Assembly (NCBI GenBank): GCA_014529385.2
Contig: CM043960.1
Coordinates: 35,242,896 to 35,306,895 of the forward strand
Direction: 5' to 3'
DNA length: 64,000 nucleotides
From: Adiantum capillus-veneris
Lineage: Eukaryota; Streptophyta; Polypodiopsida; Polypodiales; Pteridaceae
The translations under genes were made by a program, and so were the position numbers. Below the pieces are notes generated by a model, which saw nothing but the letters and a program-made list of their open reading frames with translations, was not told where the DNA came from and searched no databases. Numbering within the stretch: the stretch's first letter is position 1; every line of letters begins with the position of its first letter. Positions 44,269 through 54,397 of this stretch are shown here, in pieces.

Positions 44269-44675
44269 TTTCCACGTCGGTGGCCTCTTTGAATCTCACT
44301 GAATAGGATCCTTTAGCTAGGTAAAAAGTACTTTCAACTGCTCCTCCATGGCCAAGAATTTGAGGGCCTTGAAGCCATTGAATCATCTCAAACCTGTTCG
44401 GTATTCTTCCACTAAAACCAAATACAAGTGTTAGCTTAGCTTGCGTGGCTAACTGTTTTTTGATAATTGTTGGTGGTTTCGCTACAGTAATAGCCTTGGC
44501 AACCTCCACCTGCTGGGGCAAAGACTTTTTTAAAGCAGAGAAGACCCAGTCTGCCAACCCGTCTTTCACCAGCCCGCTGCAATCTGCTTGGGTACTAGTT
44601 CTTTTGTTGTTGTTAGGGCCGGATTCGATCATTTTGTCGACTTCCTTAAGCTCTTGCTGAAGTCTAGCTCTTGTA
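44269..44675 (-). pseudogene. LINE ORF1, DUF4283-like part
   Basis: The minus-strand frame reads AKLTLVFGFSGRIPNRFEMI, then YLAKGSYSVRFKEATDVENI and ends at the inversion junction. The pattern 'LVFGFSGRIP...W...YSVRFKE.DVEN' is the DUF4283 core of plant LINE ORF1. The C-terminal part, with its zinc knuckle, is missing. Confidence 0.7.
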
Positions 44676-44677
44676 TT

Positions 44678-45130
44678 CTACAGTTTTTTGAAATCTCCTT
44701 CACTCAACAACCCTTCTGCTGAGCCTTTTCCACAATCCTTACAGTTAGGCCCCTTGAGTATGCTAGCAAACGAGATGCTTGGCCTGTGAACTGCAGATGC
44801 AATTGACGCCTTATTTACGTTCGTACAGATGGGACCCTGAGGAGCCTCGTCTTTGAGGGTTTTAACCTCGAATTTGAATCCTTGAGCTGAGCCCATTTTC
44901 TCCCTTGGTTCTTCAGAGGGCACTTTTCCAATCGGTACAAATTTGTCCACTTTCATGGTTGAAGCCTTTGGCAAATTGGGTCTCGACATTTCCGCATCAT
45001 GTAACGGTTTCAAAACCGAGCCGTCACTTTCATCCATCGGCACTACTAACGCCATTTCGGATAATTTACCCGCCGCTAACATCTGTGAAAATTGTACAAT
45101 ATTTTCACCTATGACTAACACGTTTGGTTC
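44678..45130 (-). pseudogene. LINE ORF1, N-terminal part
   Basis: The frame, which stops at 44678-44680, is a Ser/Lys/Glu-rich sequence with VHRPSISFASILKGPNCKDC. The text SFASILKG is common in the front part of DUF4283 ORF1 proteins. It leads, after one stop, into the DUF4283 core. Confidence 0.55.
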
Positions 45131-45743
45131 CATTATCGAGTGGCACCCAAAGCAAAAGAGCAAAAAAACCCCTTCCAAAATGGGGATCTTAAAAAACGAT
45201 ACTCCCCAAGGTAGTGGTAGTAGAGGCTCAAGATGCAATTCTTAAAGCAAATAATCGTTATGGCATCAATGACACAAGCGATTATTTATGCTAAGGAGTG
45301 CTCCGATTATTGTGAAGGCTCAAAATACACTTCCTAAAGCAAATAATCGCGATGGATGAAAACCCCCAAGCGATTATTTGCGCTAGCAATTATTATCAGT
45401 ATGTACTCGCAGATCTCCAGAGCGCTAAGAAGAAGCACCGATGATGCAGTGCTAAGTATCTTAAACAGAATGCACGCCCACCACTCCTAAAAATGTCCCA
45501 AGCTCAGGAAGGCAAAATGCCCAAGGCGCAGGAGCACTACTTGCAATCAGGGAGCAACCCTAACCACCAGTTTCGCTTGAACACAACAGCACTCCTAGCT
45601 TCAGAAGCCACCTCACGTTCAGCAGTTGCTTGAGCTACGCCATCGCACACAGAGGTTCACAGCTATGCCATTCTTACCCAGCTACGCCATCGCGATATCT
45701 TACCCAGAGGTTCACAGCTACGCCACTGCGATATCTTACCCAC
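45131..45743 (-). repeat. 5' UTR of the LINE with two short repeat sets
   Basis: Near 45242-45294 and 45335-45390 the words 'aaagcaaataatcg' and 'caagcgattattt' occur twice, about 93 bp apart. Together the arms form a palindrome with a 20-25 base insert. Near 45630-45743 the words 'agaggttcacagcta', 'cgccatcgc' and 'gatatcttaccc' recur two or three times. The target copy follows. Confidence 0.6.
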
Positions 45744-45758
45744 CAAGGCCTATAATTT
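45744..45758 (+). repeat. Right target-site duplication of the LINE (15 bp)
   Basis: Exact match to 42646-42660. It marks the 5' end of the minus-strand LINE. Confidence 0.85.
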
Positions 45759-46130
45759 AACTTCGAAGCTTATACCATCTTTTCAATTAGCAGGATGCTA
45801 TACTAAGATCTACTTTTTGGAAAGAAAATTGAATTTAATCTTCATTTTAGGTATAATGAATAATTTAAAAACATTTTTTGGTGTCTTGAAAAATCAATTC
45901 ATAAATTAAATTACAAACATTAAAGTAAAGCGAGCCTTAAATGAAGGGACCAAGTTACAATGTAAAAGCATTCTAAAGCAAAGAACGGACAAAAAAGTCA
46001 AATGAGGCCTGAAATGGAAAGATTTGTTTACAATATAAAGGGAACATCTAATCTTTACAAAACTTCCCTTTCAACCAAAGAGGACAAGCGTTCGCCATCA
46101 AGAAGCTCTACATCAGTGACTCGCAAATTG
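45759..46130. other. No gene seen; AT-rich flank
   Basis: Sequence that continues the left flank of the LINE and reaches to the first LTR of the gag-only array. No recognisable feature. Confidence 0.35.
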
Positions 46131-46919
46131 CACCTTTTCTCTACCATCCCTCGCGGTTAGTGAGATGGCATGGCGGTTAGCAAGATGCTTCACGGTTAGC
46201 GAGATGGGAAGGTTGCACAATTTGCGGTTAGCAAGTAAATAAATCCTTTGAAAAACTCTGTTGGTTAGACAGAGAAAGTTCGCGGGTAGCGGCAAACTCA
46301 TAAGAAATTGCAAAAATTCTTTTTGTTGAAATATAAGACTATCTTCATTAGGTTTTGTTTGAATTGTTTTGGTGTTGTTTGAAGGGCTGTATGAACAAAT
46401 TTGTGTCCAAAACTATTGAAGGAACCCTGTTTGTATTTGTAAAACAGTGTGGTAGTAATTAAAAAACAAGAAGAACGGGTGAGGATGGTATGGAAAGTGG
46501 GAGACTAGTATCCTTAAAGATCTAGGTTTACGTGAATGGGTGGACCCGATTAGTCGCGTACTTTCCACAAGATTACTAGCTAGTTTAGACTATGTATCAT
46601 ATCATATTTAGGGTTATATATGGCGGCCATACCTCTTATAAGTGGGAAAAAAGGTGTTGTTTATGGATTCTCAATATATCAATGAGATTTTATCTTTATG
46701 TTATAGGAAATAGCTTTCATAAGAATCCTTGATTTATACACCTGGTATGTGGCGTATGACCCTTACAACCACAATCAAGAAGGATAGAGGACTTCCTTTC
46801 TTCTGTTGCTCGTATCTCTGCTTCATGGAAACAGAGTAGGGTGTTGTCAATGAAACTTCAGAATAAAAGAAGGCCATCTATCAAGTCGTCCCAATCTTTT
46901 TGGGGTTGAGGACCTCACA
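46131..46919 (+). repeat. LTR A, 3' part only
   Basis: It matches the second half of LTRs B and D, from the 'gttagcgagatg' repeats to the CTCACA end. The first half, with promoter and exon-like frame, is missing. Confidence 0.8.
46145..46245 (+). repeat. Short tandem repeats 'ggttagcgagatg' in LTR A
   Basis: The word ggttag(c/t)(g/a)agatg occurs four or five times at about 20-bp spacing. The same array is longer in LTRs B and D. Confidence 0.75.
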
Positions 46920-46921
46920 AT

Positions 46922-46940
46922 ATGTATCAGAGCCTAGGTT
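46922..46940 (+). promoter_or_regulatory. Primer binding site of gag unit 1, initiator tRNA-Met
   Basis: The sequence TATCAGAGCCTAGGTT directly follows LTR A. TATCAGAGCC is the core of the plant initiator-Met primer site; the TGG start is changed to ATG here. Unit 2 has the same site at 55699. Confidence 0.7.
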
Positions 46941-47159
46941 AAAAAGATTTAATTGGTTACTTCAAGCTTCCTCCTGCATATAGTCTTTTATACATGTTAC
47001 CCAACTCACAGAGATATTACAACATGTCAATTGATGTGTATCACAGTTGTGGTTGAAACTTCTATTGTATTTTCTCATTGAGAGATTTTTCTAGATACCT
47101 ATATGACATTTTGATGTCTTTATGAATAGAAAGATTGAGTTGTTTTTCTTCAAAAAAAA

Positions 47160-47400
47160 AAGTATGACTGGTTAAGTCATGTAAGTGAACTTTTGGTGGA
47201 TTGAATAAGCCATGACTGGTTAAGTCATGTGATTGAGTTTTGATGGAGTGGATAAGTCATGACTGGTTATAAGGCATGTGACTGAGTTTTGATGGACTGG
47301 ATAAGTCAAGATTGGTTAAGTCATCTGATTGAATTTAAATATTTTGCATAATTCATGATTGGTTAAGTTATATGATTGAGATTTTAGTAGATTGGATAAG
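47160..47400 (+). repeat. Leader tandem repeat of unit 1, ~45-50 bp
   Basis: The words 'atgactggttaagtcatg(t)' and 'tgattgagttttgatgga' alternate about five times. The repeat is near-palindromic at its core (gacttaacc/ggttaagtc). It lies between the primer site and gag. Confidence 0.8.
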
Positions 47401-47430
47401 TCTAAGTTTGGAAAATACCTTAGTGTTTTG

Positions 47431-48215
47431 AGTTATCATGAACATTAACGTTAATATATGCGTACACTCAAGAGAACCCTCAAATCACTCCTATAATGGA
47501 AAACCCTCAGAACAATGCTATCTTTATGGAGATTCAAGAGAAGAATTTGTTGCTCAAACAATGCAACCAAGGGTGCTGATATTGAGAAAGATGCAGAAGT
47601 ATGGATTGAAGCTATGGATGATTACCTCTCTGCTGCAAGGACCACACCTACAAATCAAGCGATGCTAGGGATGTTTCGCCTCTCAAGGGAAGTAAAATTA
47701 TGGTGGAAACAACATTGTCGTGACATGGGAGTGCTGGAGAACTCTCAGAGTTGGTGGGAAATCAAACAAGCAATGAAGAAAAGATACTTACCCCCTGTCC
47801 ACGAAGCATTGAAGATGAATGAGCTCTTTAGCTTGAAATAATCTTTAGAAGAGAACTACTCAAAGTTTGTAATGCTTAGACGTTACACACCGCCAATGAC
47901 CAAAGAGTAGTAGGTAGCTCGCATTTGTCAAGGTTTAAGAGAACCAATTATCTTGAGATTGGAAGCCTTGAAACCTACCACTGTACATGATGCTTTACTA
48001 TGAGCTAAACCTTTATTGAAAGAGCAAGGGTTTACAAGAAGAATTGAATAGAATTAGAGATTCAACGATAGACATCCACAAAGAGCTTATGCCGCTAATG
48101 TGCAAGATCCTCCACGCTTGAATGTTTGATGCTTTGATTGTAAAGAGTTGGGACATTATCAAAAGACTTGTCTACATTTGACTGATGGAGCAGCGGTAGC
48201 AAGTGAAGCAGACTA
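47431..48215 (+). pseudogene. gag of unit 1
   Basis: The capsid frame (47515-47841) reads DAEVWIEAMDDYLSAARTTP, then LWWKQHCRDMGVLENSQSWW and KKRYLPPVHEALKMNELFSL. The WW core and the following helices are Retrotrans_gag. A deletion near 47570 removes the 'FKGEG' region seen in units 2 and 3. A TAA at 47839-47841 is peculiar to this copy. Downstream a shared TAG (47908-47910), a shared TGA (48127-48129) and the knuckle CFDCKELGHYQKTC follow. Confidence 0.8.
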
Positions 48216-48315
48216 AGGACACCACCCTTTTGGACATAATGATCAGGTCGAGCTAGTAATAAGAGTAGGATTACTCTCACTTTTTTTTGAGATGAGGACA
48301 TTTTGAATCCCTAAG

Positions 48316-48325
48316 TTGGGAAGAT
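48316..48325 (+). promoter_or_regulatory. Polypurine-like tract before LTR B
   Basis: The sequence ttgggaagat lies directly before the LTR start TGTAAT. The same tract is at 57112 and, with a change, at 59569. Confidence 0.55.
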
Positions 48326-48559
48326 TGTAATCTACCCAACATTTTTCAATATAACTATGTTATTTACTTTGCAAATATTTAAGGTTTGTATTTTGTTAAG
48401 TCATAAAGTGTTCCAACGGAATGATCGGATCGAAATTTGGACACTGGAACTATTAATTATGGCTCTTATTCACTTGGAAACTATAGGTTGATATGGGAAA
48501 CTTAAGCCTCAAAACTATAACTAAAGATAAAAGTTGACCCTTAAGAAAGAGAGAGTAAT

Positions 48560-48690
48560 TTTATGAAAGGAAGAGTATTTTGTGAAGAGTAGGAGTAGAG
48601 AGAGTATTTTTAGTAAAGAGGAGTATTTTTAGAAGAGAAGGAGTATTTTTAGGAAAGAAGGAGTATTTTTTAGAGAAGAGAGGGAAGCGA
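48560..48690 (+). repeat. Purine-rich ~21-bp tandem repeats in the LTR B promoter region
   Basis: The word 'gagtatttttag(a/g)aagagaag' repeats six or so times. Matching arrays are at 57350-57470 (LTR C) and 59815-59955 (LTR D). They lie about 200 bp upstream of the TATA box. Confidence 0.75.
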
Positions 48691-48876
48691 ATGAAGATTA
48701 GATTTCTTTTCTTGGAAGCCAAGCTTTTGCTAAAATTAGAGACTAAAAATCGTGCATCGCGATGTGTGTCCACAAAAAAAGCATTAAAAAAATATATAAA
48801 AAAGGCCACGAACGTGCACGAACTTATCTCTCTGCATTTTGCTATTGTTAGCTTGTGCTTTTGGCTCTTGAGAGCA

Positions 48877-48885
48877 TATATAAAG
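48877..48885 (+). promoter_or_regulatory. TATA box of LTR B
   Basis: tatataaag, followed by gcccctcttccctcac. It is conserved in LTRs C (57671) and D (60138). Transcription should start about 30 bases later. Confidence 0.65.
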
Positions 48886-48970
48886 GCCCCTCTTCCCTCA
48901 CTTTCAAGACACACACATAAGTTCTCAGAAGCGGAGACTCTCTTGCCATAACACCGGAGTTACCTTCTCT

Positions 48971-48975
48971 CCCTT
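48971..48975 (+). repeat. Left target copy (ccctt) of copia 2
   Basis: Five bases before the LTR of copia 2. The right copy is ccctc at 54203. The uninterrupted site in LTR C (57765-57769) reads ccctc. Confidence 0.75.
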
Positions 48976-49202
48976 TGTTGGAATTAGGGTTGCAGAGAAA
49001 TGTACACAGCTTGGAGAAGATGAAGGAAGCTCAAGGCACATGATAGAGAGTATGTTACTTAGTCAGCAATGGTAAGATAGATAGTCCTAGAGTGATGGGC
49101 GTATATACAATGCACGGGGGAAAAAACCTCCTAAAGAGGAAAAAAATGCCCCGGTGGTCCTAGTGTGTTCACACACATCACTACCACATGTATATGGTAA
49201 CA
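48976..49202 (-). repeat. 3' LTR of copia 2
   Basis: TGTTGG...GTAACA on the plus strand, 227 bp. Matches 53976-54202. Confidence 0.9.
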
Positions 49203-49214
49203 AATCCCCCCTCG
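49203..49214 (-). promoter_or_regulatory. Polypurine tract of copia 2
   Basis: On the minus strand GAGGGGGGATT directly precedes the LTR start TGTTACC. Confidence 0.8.
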
Positions 49215-49322
49215 AGTGATGTGGTGAACGAGAGCTGGCACATGAGTAAAGGGAAGTGCCATGCCCTAAGGACATGATCAATCCACAAAGGGGAGAAAGC
49301 CCAAAGCTTTGCAGAAAGCTTC

Positions 49323-50010
49323 TCACTTCTCACGAGACAATGCCTTTGTGAAAAGATCTGCAAGGTTGTCCTGTGTTGGCACATAAGCCAAGGCTGATCT
49401 CTCCTGCTCAGAGCCTCTCCCTATCATAGTGGTAATGCACCTCAATGTTCTTTGTGAGAGCATGAAAAAATGGGTTCCTCGCAACTGCCAATACGCTCTG
49501 ATTGTCAGTGTAGATAGTGTTGGTAGTGTCCTGTCCAACACCCAAATCAGCCATAAGGCGTTTGAGCCATACACACTCAACCGTAGCTGTGAAGATTGCC
49601 TTGTACTCAGCCTCACAACTCGAAGTGGCCACAGTAGGTTGCTTCTTGCTCAACCATGATATACATGAACTACCAAGCATGAAACAAAAACCACTTGTGG
49701 ACACTCACGTGTCAAAACAACCAGCCCAGTCTGAGTCCGAAAAACCATGTAAGTTTGGCGGCAATGATCCCCCCTTGGGATAAAACAAGGCAAGATGTAA
49801 AGTGCCACTAAGGTAGCGGAAAATCCTCTTGACAGCCTGCCAATGCTTAGACCCTGGGCTATGCATAAATCTGCTGACTTGTGAGACTGAAAACTGAATA
49901 TCCGGCCTTGTGTTGCATACATAAATGAGGTAGCCAACAACAATTTGATAACGAGTGACATCAGCAGGATCGGCAACATCATGTAGACTCAAATTCAAAC
50001 CTGTTTCCAT
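49323..50010 (-). pseudogene. RNase H of copia 2
   Basis: The frame 49705-50010 reads YQIVVGYLIYVCNTRPDIQF, then SVSQVSRFMHSPGSKHWQAV and FSDSDWAGCFDT. After a stop it continues with STSGFCFMLGSSCISWLSKK and SSCEAEYKAIFTATVECVWL (49408-49704), then LADLFTKALS near 49330. These are the copia RNase H signatures with the D, E and D residues kept. One stop and one frame change break it. Confidence 0.85.
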
Positions 50011-50046
50011 GGGAGTGGCAATAGGTTTGCAATCCTCAAGTCCAAA

Positions 50047-50711
50047 CTAACATAGCAATGTCTCTATGTAACTTTTCTGACACAAGGCAATACCACCATC
50101 ACACTGCTGAAATTGTATACCCAAGTAATGATGCAATAACCCGAAATCTTTCATCTTGAAAGTAGCATTCAAATCAGCCTTAAATTCAGCAATATGTCTC
50201 TCATTTGGTCTAGTGATAAAAAAATCATCATCATAAATAACCACAATGAGAAGTACATCACCCTCACGCTTTACATACAATGTGCTTTCTGTTGGACTGC
50301 TACGAAATCCTCGTTTGACCAAATGAGTGTCAGCTTTCTCATACCAAGCACGAAGAGATTGCTTCAACCCATACAAAGCCTTCTTACATCTGCACACTTT
50401 GTCCTCTTGTTCTTTTATGACAAACCGCAAGGCTGCGTTACATAAACTTTCTCAAATATGTCACCATTCAAGAAAGCAGTAACAATGTCTGATTGATGTA
50501 CATCCCAACCAAAATGAGCTACCAATGCACATAGAAAATGCACAGCAGTCATACGACAAGTGGGAGCAAAGGTCTCTTCAGTATCTATGCCTTTTTGCTG
50601 TGCACAACCCTTTGCAACAAGTTGAGCCTTATGGCGATCGATCTCATCATCCGGCTTGCGTTTCAACTTGTAAACCCACTTCACCCCAATGGTCTTTTTG
50701 CCAGGAGGCAA
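50047..50711 (-). pseudogene. RT of copia 2
   Basis: The first piece (50415-50711) reads GVKWVYKLKRKPDDEIDRHK and ETFAPTCRMTAVHFLCALVA; the second (50047-50430) reads CRCKKALYGLKQSLRAWYEK and then YDDD in VIYDDDFFIT, where copia RTs usually have YVDD. Then ATFKMKDFGLLHHYLGIQFQ. The two pieces join by a shift near 50425. The two catalytic aspartates are kept. Confidence 0.85.
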
Positions 50712-50732
50712 ATCACATAAAGTCCATGTGTC

Positions 50733-50840
50733 ATTTTCTATAAGTGCATCATATTCTCATTGCATGGGAGTCATTCAATTTTCTAAATTTTCTATAAGTG
50801 CATCATATTATCATTGCATGGCAGTCATTCAATTTTCTAA
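50733..50840. repeat. 54-bp tandem duplication in copia 2
   Basis: The 54 bases beginning attttctataagtgc are repeated with two changes. It lies at the start of the RT region. 54 is a multiple of three, so the frame is not shifted. Confidence 0.9.
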
Positions 50841-51386
50841 ATTTTGTGCTTCATGAAAAGACAGAGGCTCCTCAGCATCATGTAAGCTAGACACAGCCAA
50901 AGCATAACAATCTGATGCATAAGATGCATGGCAAGAGCTTGAACGAGTATGACTAGACAAAGGTGCATCCAATTTACTGTCACGCAAAGCGTGCACCAGC
51001 CATTTTGGCATACCTCTAGGTTGCTCATTTTCAGCCCTTTCTTCATCAAGTACATCATGTACATCTACATCAGTAATAGGCTGATCTGTAACATTTTCAG
51101 AAACCCCCATAGGCTGTACATTTGCCTCATTTGAACTTACATTCGTATTTCCACCACTGAAAAGAGGCAACAAAGTGTCATAAATGTCCTATGAGCTTAC
51201 ATTAATGTCTCTAGTCCATGACAGCAAGGGCTGAACAGAATCTTCCACAAACACTACATCCCGTGAAACTAGAATATGTTTTGTTTGTGGATGATACAAC
51301 CTGTAACCTTTGATTTCAGCACTATAACCAACAAAAATACATTTGACAGTCTTATCATCCAATTTTTTGCGCTGTGTTTGTGGCAC
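50829..51386 (-). pseudogene. Integrase end and integrase-RT linker of copia 2
   Basis: The frame 51189-51386 reads KKLDDKTVKCIFVGYSAEIK, then YRLYHPQTKHILVSRDVVFV, the end of copia integrase. The next frame (50829-51173) is an acidic linker with RGMPKWLVHALRDSKLDAPL. A single stop separates them. Confidence 0.75.
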
Positions 51387-51925
51387 CTAAGCATATGCCA
51401 AACAGCCAAAAACATGCATGTGCTCAATAGAAGGCTTTCTATCATGCCCTGCTTCATATGGAGTAATAGACTGCAAAGCTTTTGTAGGACTCATGCTTAA
51501 GACATAAGTGGCACACATGATGTCCTCAAGCCAAAAAGAATGTGGCAAAGCTTGACTTTTTACCATATATCATGCCATTTCCGTAAGTGACCTGTTTTTC
51601 CTCTCAGCAACACCATTTTACTGAGGTGTATAAGGCAGTGTACATTGGTGTTTTATCCCACGACTAGCCAGAAATGCATTGAATTCATGAGACATATACT
51701 CCCCCCCTCGATCGGAAGGGAGGGTGCCCATCGTACATTTCAAGACATTTTCAGCCATAGCCAGAAATTGTTTGAAGCCCATAAAAACTTCGGACTTCTC
51801 TTTAAGCGGAAATACCCATGCATGCCTGGAGTATCATCAATGAAAGTCACAAAGTACATGTAATTGCCCAAGGACGGAGTTTGCATGTGCCCACAAACAT
51901 CATATGCACAAGCTACAACCTGCAT
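51387..51925 (-). pseudogene. Integrase core of copia 2, strongly broken
   Basis: The minus-strand sequence near 51740-51925 reads MQTPSLGNYMYFVTFIDDTP, with the DD pair of the integrase core. Between 51390 and 51740 the reading is spread over three frames with many stops. It should hold the last acidic residue and 'NG.AER' motif but I cannot see them clearly. Confidence 0.6.
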
Positions 51926-53487
51926 GTGGCCCGACCTGAACCATCCTTTGGAAACTTAGAATGCTGCATCTTACCCAAAATACAGCCTTCACAAACATGT
52001 TTGACAGGTGCTTCAAGAGGCGGCAAAGAACCAACCATATTAGATTTTTGCAAACGCAGCAAATTGGCAAAATTCAGATGACCAAAACATCCATGCCAAA
52101 GTTTTGCATTTGAAATAGCCCTTGAATCTACAACAGCATTTGCAAAATTTTGTCCACACTTGTCATACAAAGTGAGCTTATATAGCCCATGGCACAAAAG
52201 GCCAGATGCAACAATTTCATCACCAAAACTGAGATCATGAATTGTACATCTGTCATCCACAAATTTGACTACAAGTCCAAGTCTAGCAAGTGCAGATACA
52301 AACAAGAGATTCTTCTTGATCCCAGGTACATAAAGTGCATCAACAAGTGTGAAAGAACTGCCATTTGTAGCAGTAAGCACAATCTTTCCAACTCCCTGAA
52401 CCGGATAAGAGGCATTGTTGGCACAAGTGACAGAATTCGCATGAGGGACATACTCAAGAGAGGTGAACAATTCACAAGGTGAGGTAATGTGCTTTGTAGC
52501 ACCATTGTCAAAATACCACACATGTGAATCTACAGCAACTGACAAGCATGCATCATGGACAGCAGGATTGTAATTGCACTTTGCACTAAAAGCCCATTCT
52601 GCATCAACATCAGCATCACAGTCTCCTTTTACAAAAGACTCAACAATGGCTGCATTTGTAGTGGAACCAACATTTGCAGTGGAACCACCCTCTTTCTTCT
52701 TAGCCTCTTTGGCCTTCAACTTAGGAAACTGCTTGATCAAGTGATCATTAGCTTTACAATAATGGCAATGCATCTTCTTTTTGCCCTTATCACTAGAATT
52801 GCCAGATGAAGTGCTACCAGCAGAAGCATTAGGAACAAAAGTTTTGCCACTCGCAGCAGAACCATAAGAAGTGGCTGCATTGCTGTTACAAACCTTTCTT
52901 TGAGAAGCAATAAAAGCCTGTTCAACTGCACGCTGTCTAGTCCTGTTTTTTTTGGAAAGTGACTCTTGCAACAGCAATGTGCATAATGCATCAAACTTGA
53001 CAACTTTTGGATTTCCTTGGGTCATAAGTCTCCAAGTACTGGCAAAAGTCTGGTAAGAATTTGGTAAGGCATCAAGAACAGTCTGCACAAGGGAACTGTC
53101 TGAAATGACTTCACCTGCAGAAATAAGTTGCTCATTGATATCCTTGACACCAGCAAGAAAAGTGTCCATATCATCTTCCTCATGCATAATCTTCGACTCC
53201 AGCTCTTTACGCAACAAAGCAATTTTAGCCTCATTGCGGCTTGCATAAAGACCAACCAAAATATCCCAAGCCTGTTTTGTAGATTTTGCTGAACGGATGT
53301 GAGGAACAATGGTGCACTTCATAGACGACACAATCAATGCATGAGCCTGCACATCCTTTACACCCCAACAAGCTTGTTTTTCCATAGGCAAAACAACATT
53401 AATAGCAGCAATCCTTGCAGCGAGACCTGCAACATCCTCAACATCGCCTACATCCTTAGAACCAGGACGTACATCAATGCCTTGCAC
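51913..53487 (-). pseudogene. Gag-protease-pre-integrase of copia 2
   Basis: This 524-codon frame is the longest in the window. It has a UBN2-type gag (STKQAWDILVGLYASRNEAK, NSYQTFASTWRLMTQG), a zinc knuckle CHYCKANDHLIKQF whose last cysteine is phenylalanine, and a protease with WYFDNGATKHIT, where the usual DSG is DNG. Then comes KLWHGCFGHLNFANLLRLQK and CEGCILGKMQHSKFPKD, the pre-integrase zinc domain. One TAG (near 53494-53496) separates it from the N-terminus (53497-53613). Confidence 0.85.
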
Positions 53488-53493
53488 AATATT

Positions 53494-53613
53494 CTAGATG
53501 CCCTTTGACACAAGAACGTGTTGCATCATATAAGCCCACATAGGGTAATTGTCCCCATCCAACCTATCCTCAACAGCAAACATCTTGAAGACATCTGTGT
53601 TGTTGTCAACCAT
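53494..53613 (-). pseudogene. Gag N-terminus of copia 2
   Basis: From an ATG at 53611-53613 the frame reads FKMFAVEDRLDGDNYPMWAY, the usual copia gag start ('L.G.NY..W'). A TAG then leads to the main frame with no frame change, so gag is broken by one stop only. Confidence 0.8.
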
Positions 53614-53958
53614 GGTAAATGCTGCACTTGATGTGAAAATTGCCCAAAAATAGGAGAAATGGAGCGGGAACAACACGTGCTATATAGCACAAACCGTTGA
53701 AGATTTTAAGGCACCTGTTATACAGAAATCGATACTTACAGAAATTCTGCACAAAATGACAAAATTGCTTGTGCAGACCTGCTTGTAGTGAAAACGGAGG
53801 CCGAAATGAGCCCGAATCAGAAATCTAAGTAGACTAAGCTCTACGAGCTTACCTGAGATATTTGTCGACCTGCGAATGCTCGCCAAACCTCACTGTAATA
53901 GGAAAAAGTGAGCAGACGTGTGTTGGACCAGCTGGCGACTAAGCCCGAGAGGACCTAA

Positions 53959-53974
53959 CTTGGTTTGATACCAA
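53959..53974 (-). promoter_or_regulatory. Primer binding site of copia 2, initiator tRNA-Met
   Basis: On the minus strand TTGGTATCAAACCAAG directly follows the LTR end CAACA. TGGTATCA is the core of the initiator-Met site; the following bases differ from the usual GAGC. Confidence 0.75.
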
Positions 53975-53975
53975 T

Positions 53976-54202
53976 TGTTGGAATTAGGGTTGCAGAGAAA
54001 CGTACACAGCTTGGAGAAGATGAAGGAAGCTCAAGGCACATGATAGAGAGTATGTTACTTAGTCTGCAATGGAAAGATAGATAGCCCTAGAGTGATGGGC
54101 ATATATACAATGCATGGGGGAAAAAACCTCCTAAAGAGGGAAAAAATGTCCCGACGGTCCTAGTGTGTTCACACACATCACTACCACATGCATATGGTAA
54201 CA
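53976..54202 (-). repeat. 5' LTR of copia 2
   Basis: 227 bp, about 95% identical by eye to the other LTR. Differences are mostly C/T and G/A changes. Confidence 0.9.
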
Positions 54203-54207
54203 CCCTC
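54203..54207 (+). repeat. Right target copy (ccctc) of copia 2
   Basis: Equals the empty-site sequence in LTR C. Confidence 0.8.
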
Positions 54208-54269
54208 AACCTCTCACCCCTGACCCATCTCCATCTCTACCACCATCGTGTTATCCCTTGGATTGTTAA

Positions 54270-54270
<1 letters not shown>

Positions 54271-54323
<53 letters not shown>
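54271..54323. repeat. (CT)n microsatellite in the transcribed part of LTR B
   Basis: About 26 CT units. The homologous place has an irregular T/C tract in LTR C (57833-57860) and about 10 units in LTR D (60272-60289). Confidence 0.9.
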
Positions 54324-54326
<3 letters not shown>

Positions 54327-54397
54327 ATTCTCGGCAATCAAGGAAACCATAACTGTGCTTTTCACAGTAAAGCTTTCCTTTTCTCTTTCATGATACG

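Larger units (their letters stand above)
42661..45743 (-). mobile_element. Plant LINE, internally deleted and rearranged, with a 15-bp target duplication
   Basis: Minus strand, 5' to 3': 5' UTR with short repeats, ORF1 (DUF4283-like), an inverted block, RT tail and zf-RVT, 3' UTR and poly-A. The same 15-base word lies at both ends. At 3.1 kb it is about half the usual length. Most of endonuclease and the RT core are missing. The block at 43672-44268 is in the opposite orientation and has a copia LTR piece and an endonuclease piece. Because the target copies are outside all of this, it is one insertion that was later rearranged, or one that was already chimeric when it integrated. Confidence 0.85.
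48326..48975 (+). repeat. LTR B, left part (before copia 2)
   Basis: It starts TGTAATCTACCC and has the purine-rich repeats, the TATA box and the first untranslated bases. It continues at 54203 after copia 2. Confidence 0.85.
48976..54202 (-). mobile_element. Ty1/copia retrotransposon 2, nearly complete, inserted in LTR B
   Basis: It is 5227 bp long with two 227-bp LTRs, primer site, gag, protease, integrase, RT, RNase H and polypurine tract, in copia order on the minus strand. The LTRs differ at about 11 of 227 positions, almost all transitions. The right target copy ccctc equals the empty site in the homologous LTR C. It lies between the TATA box and the ATG of LTR B. It is the youngest element in the window by LTR divergence. 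Confidence 0.9.
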
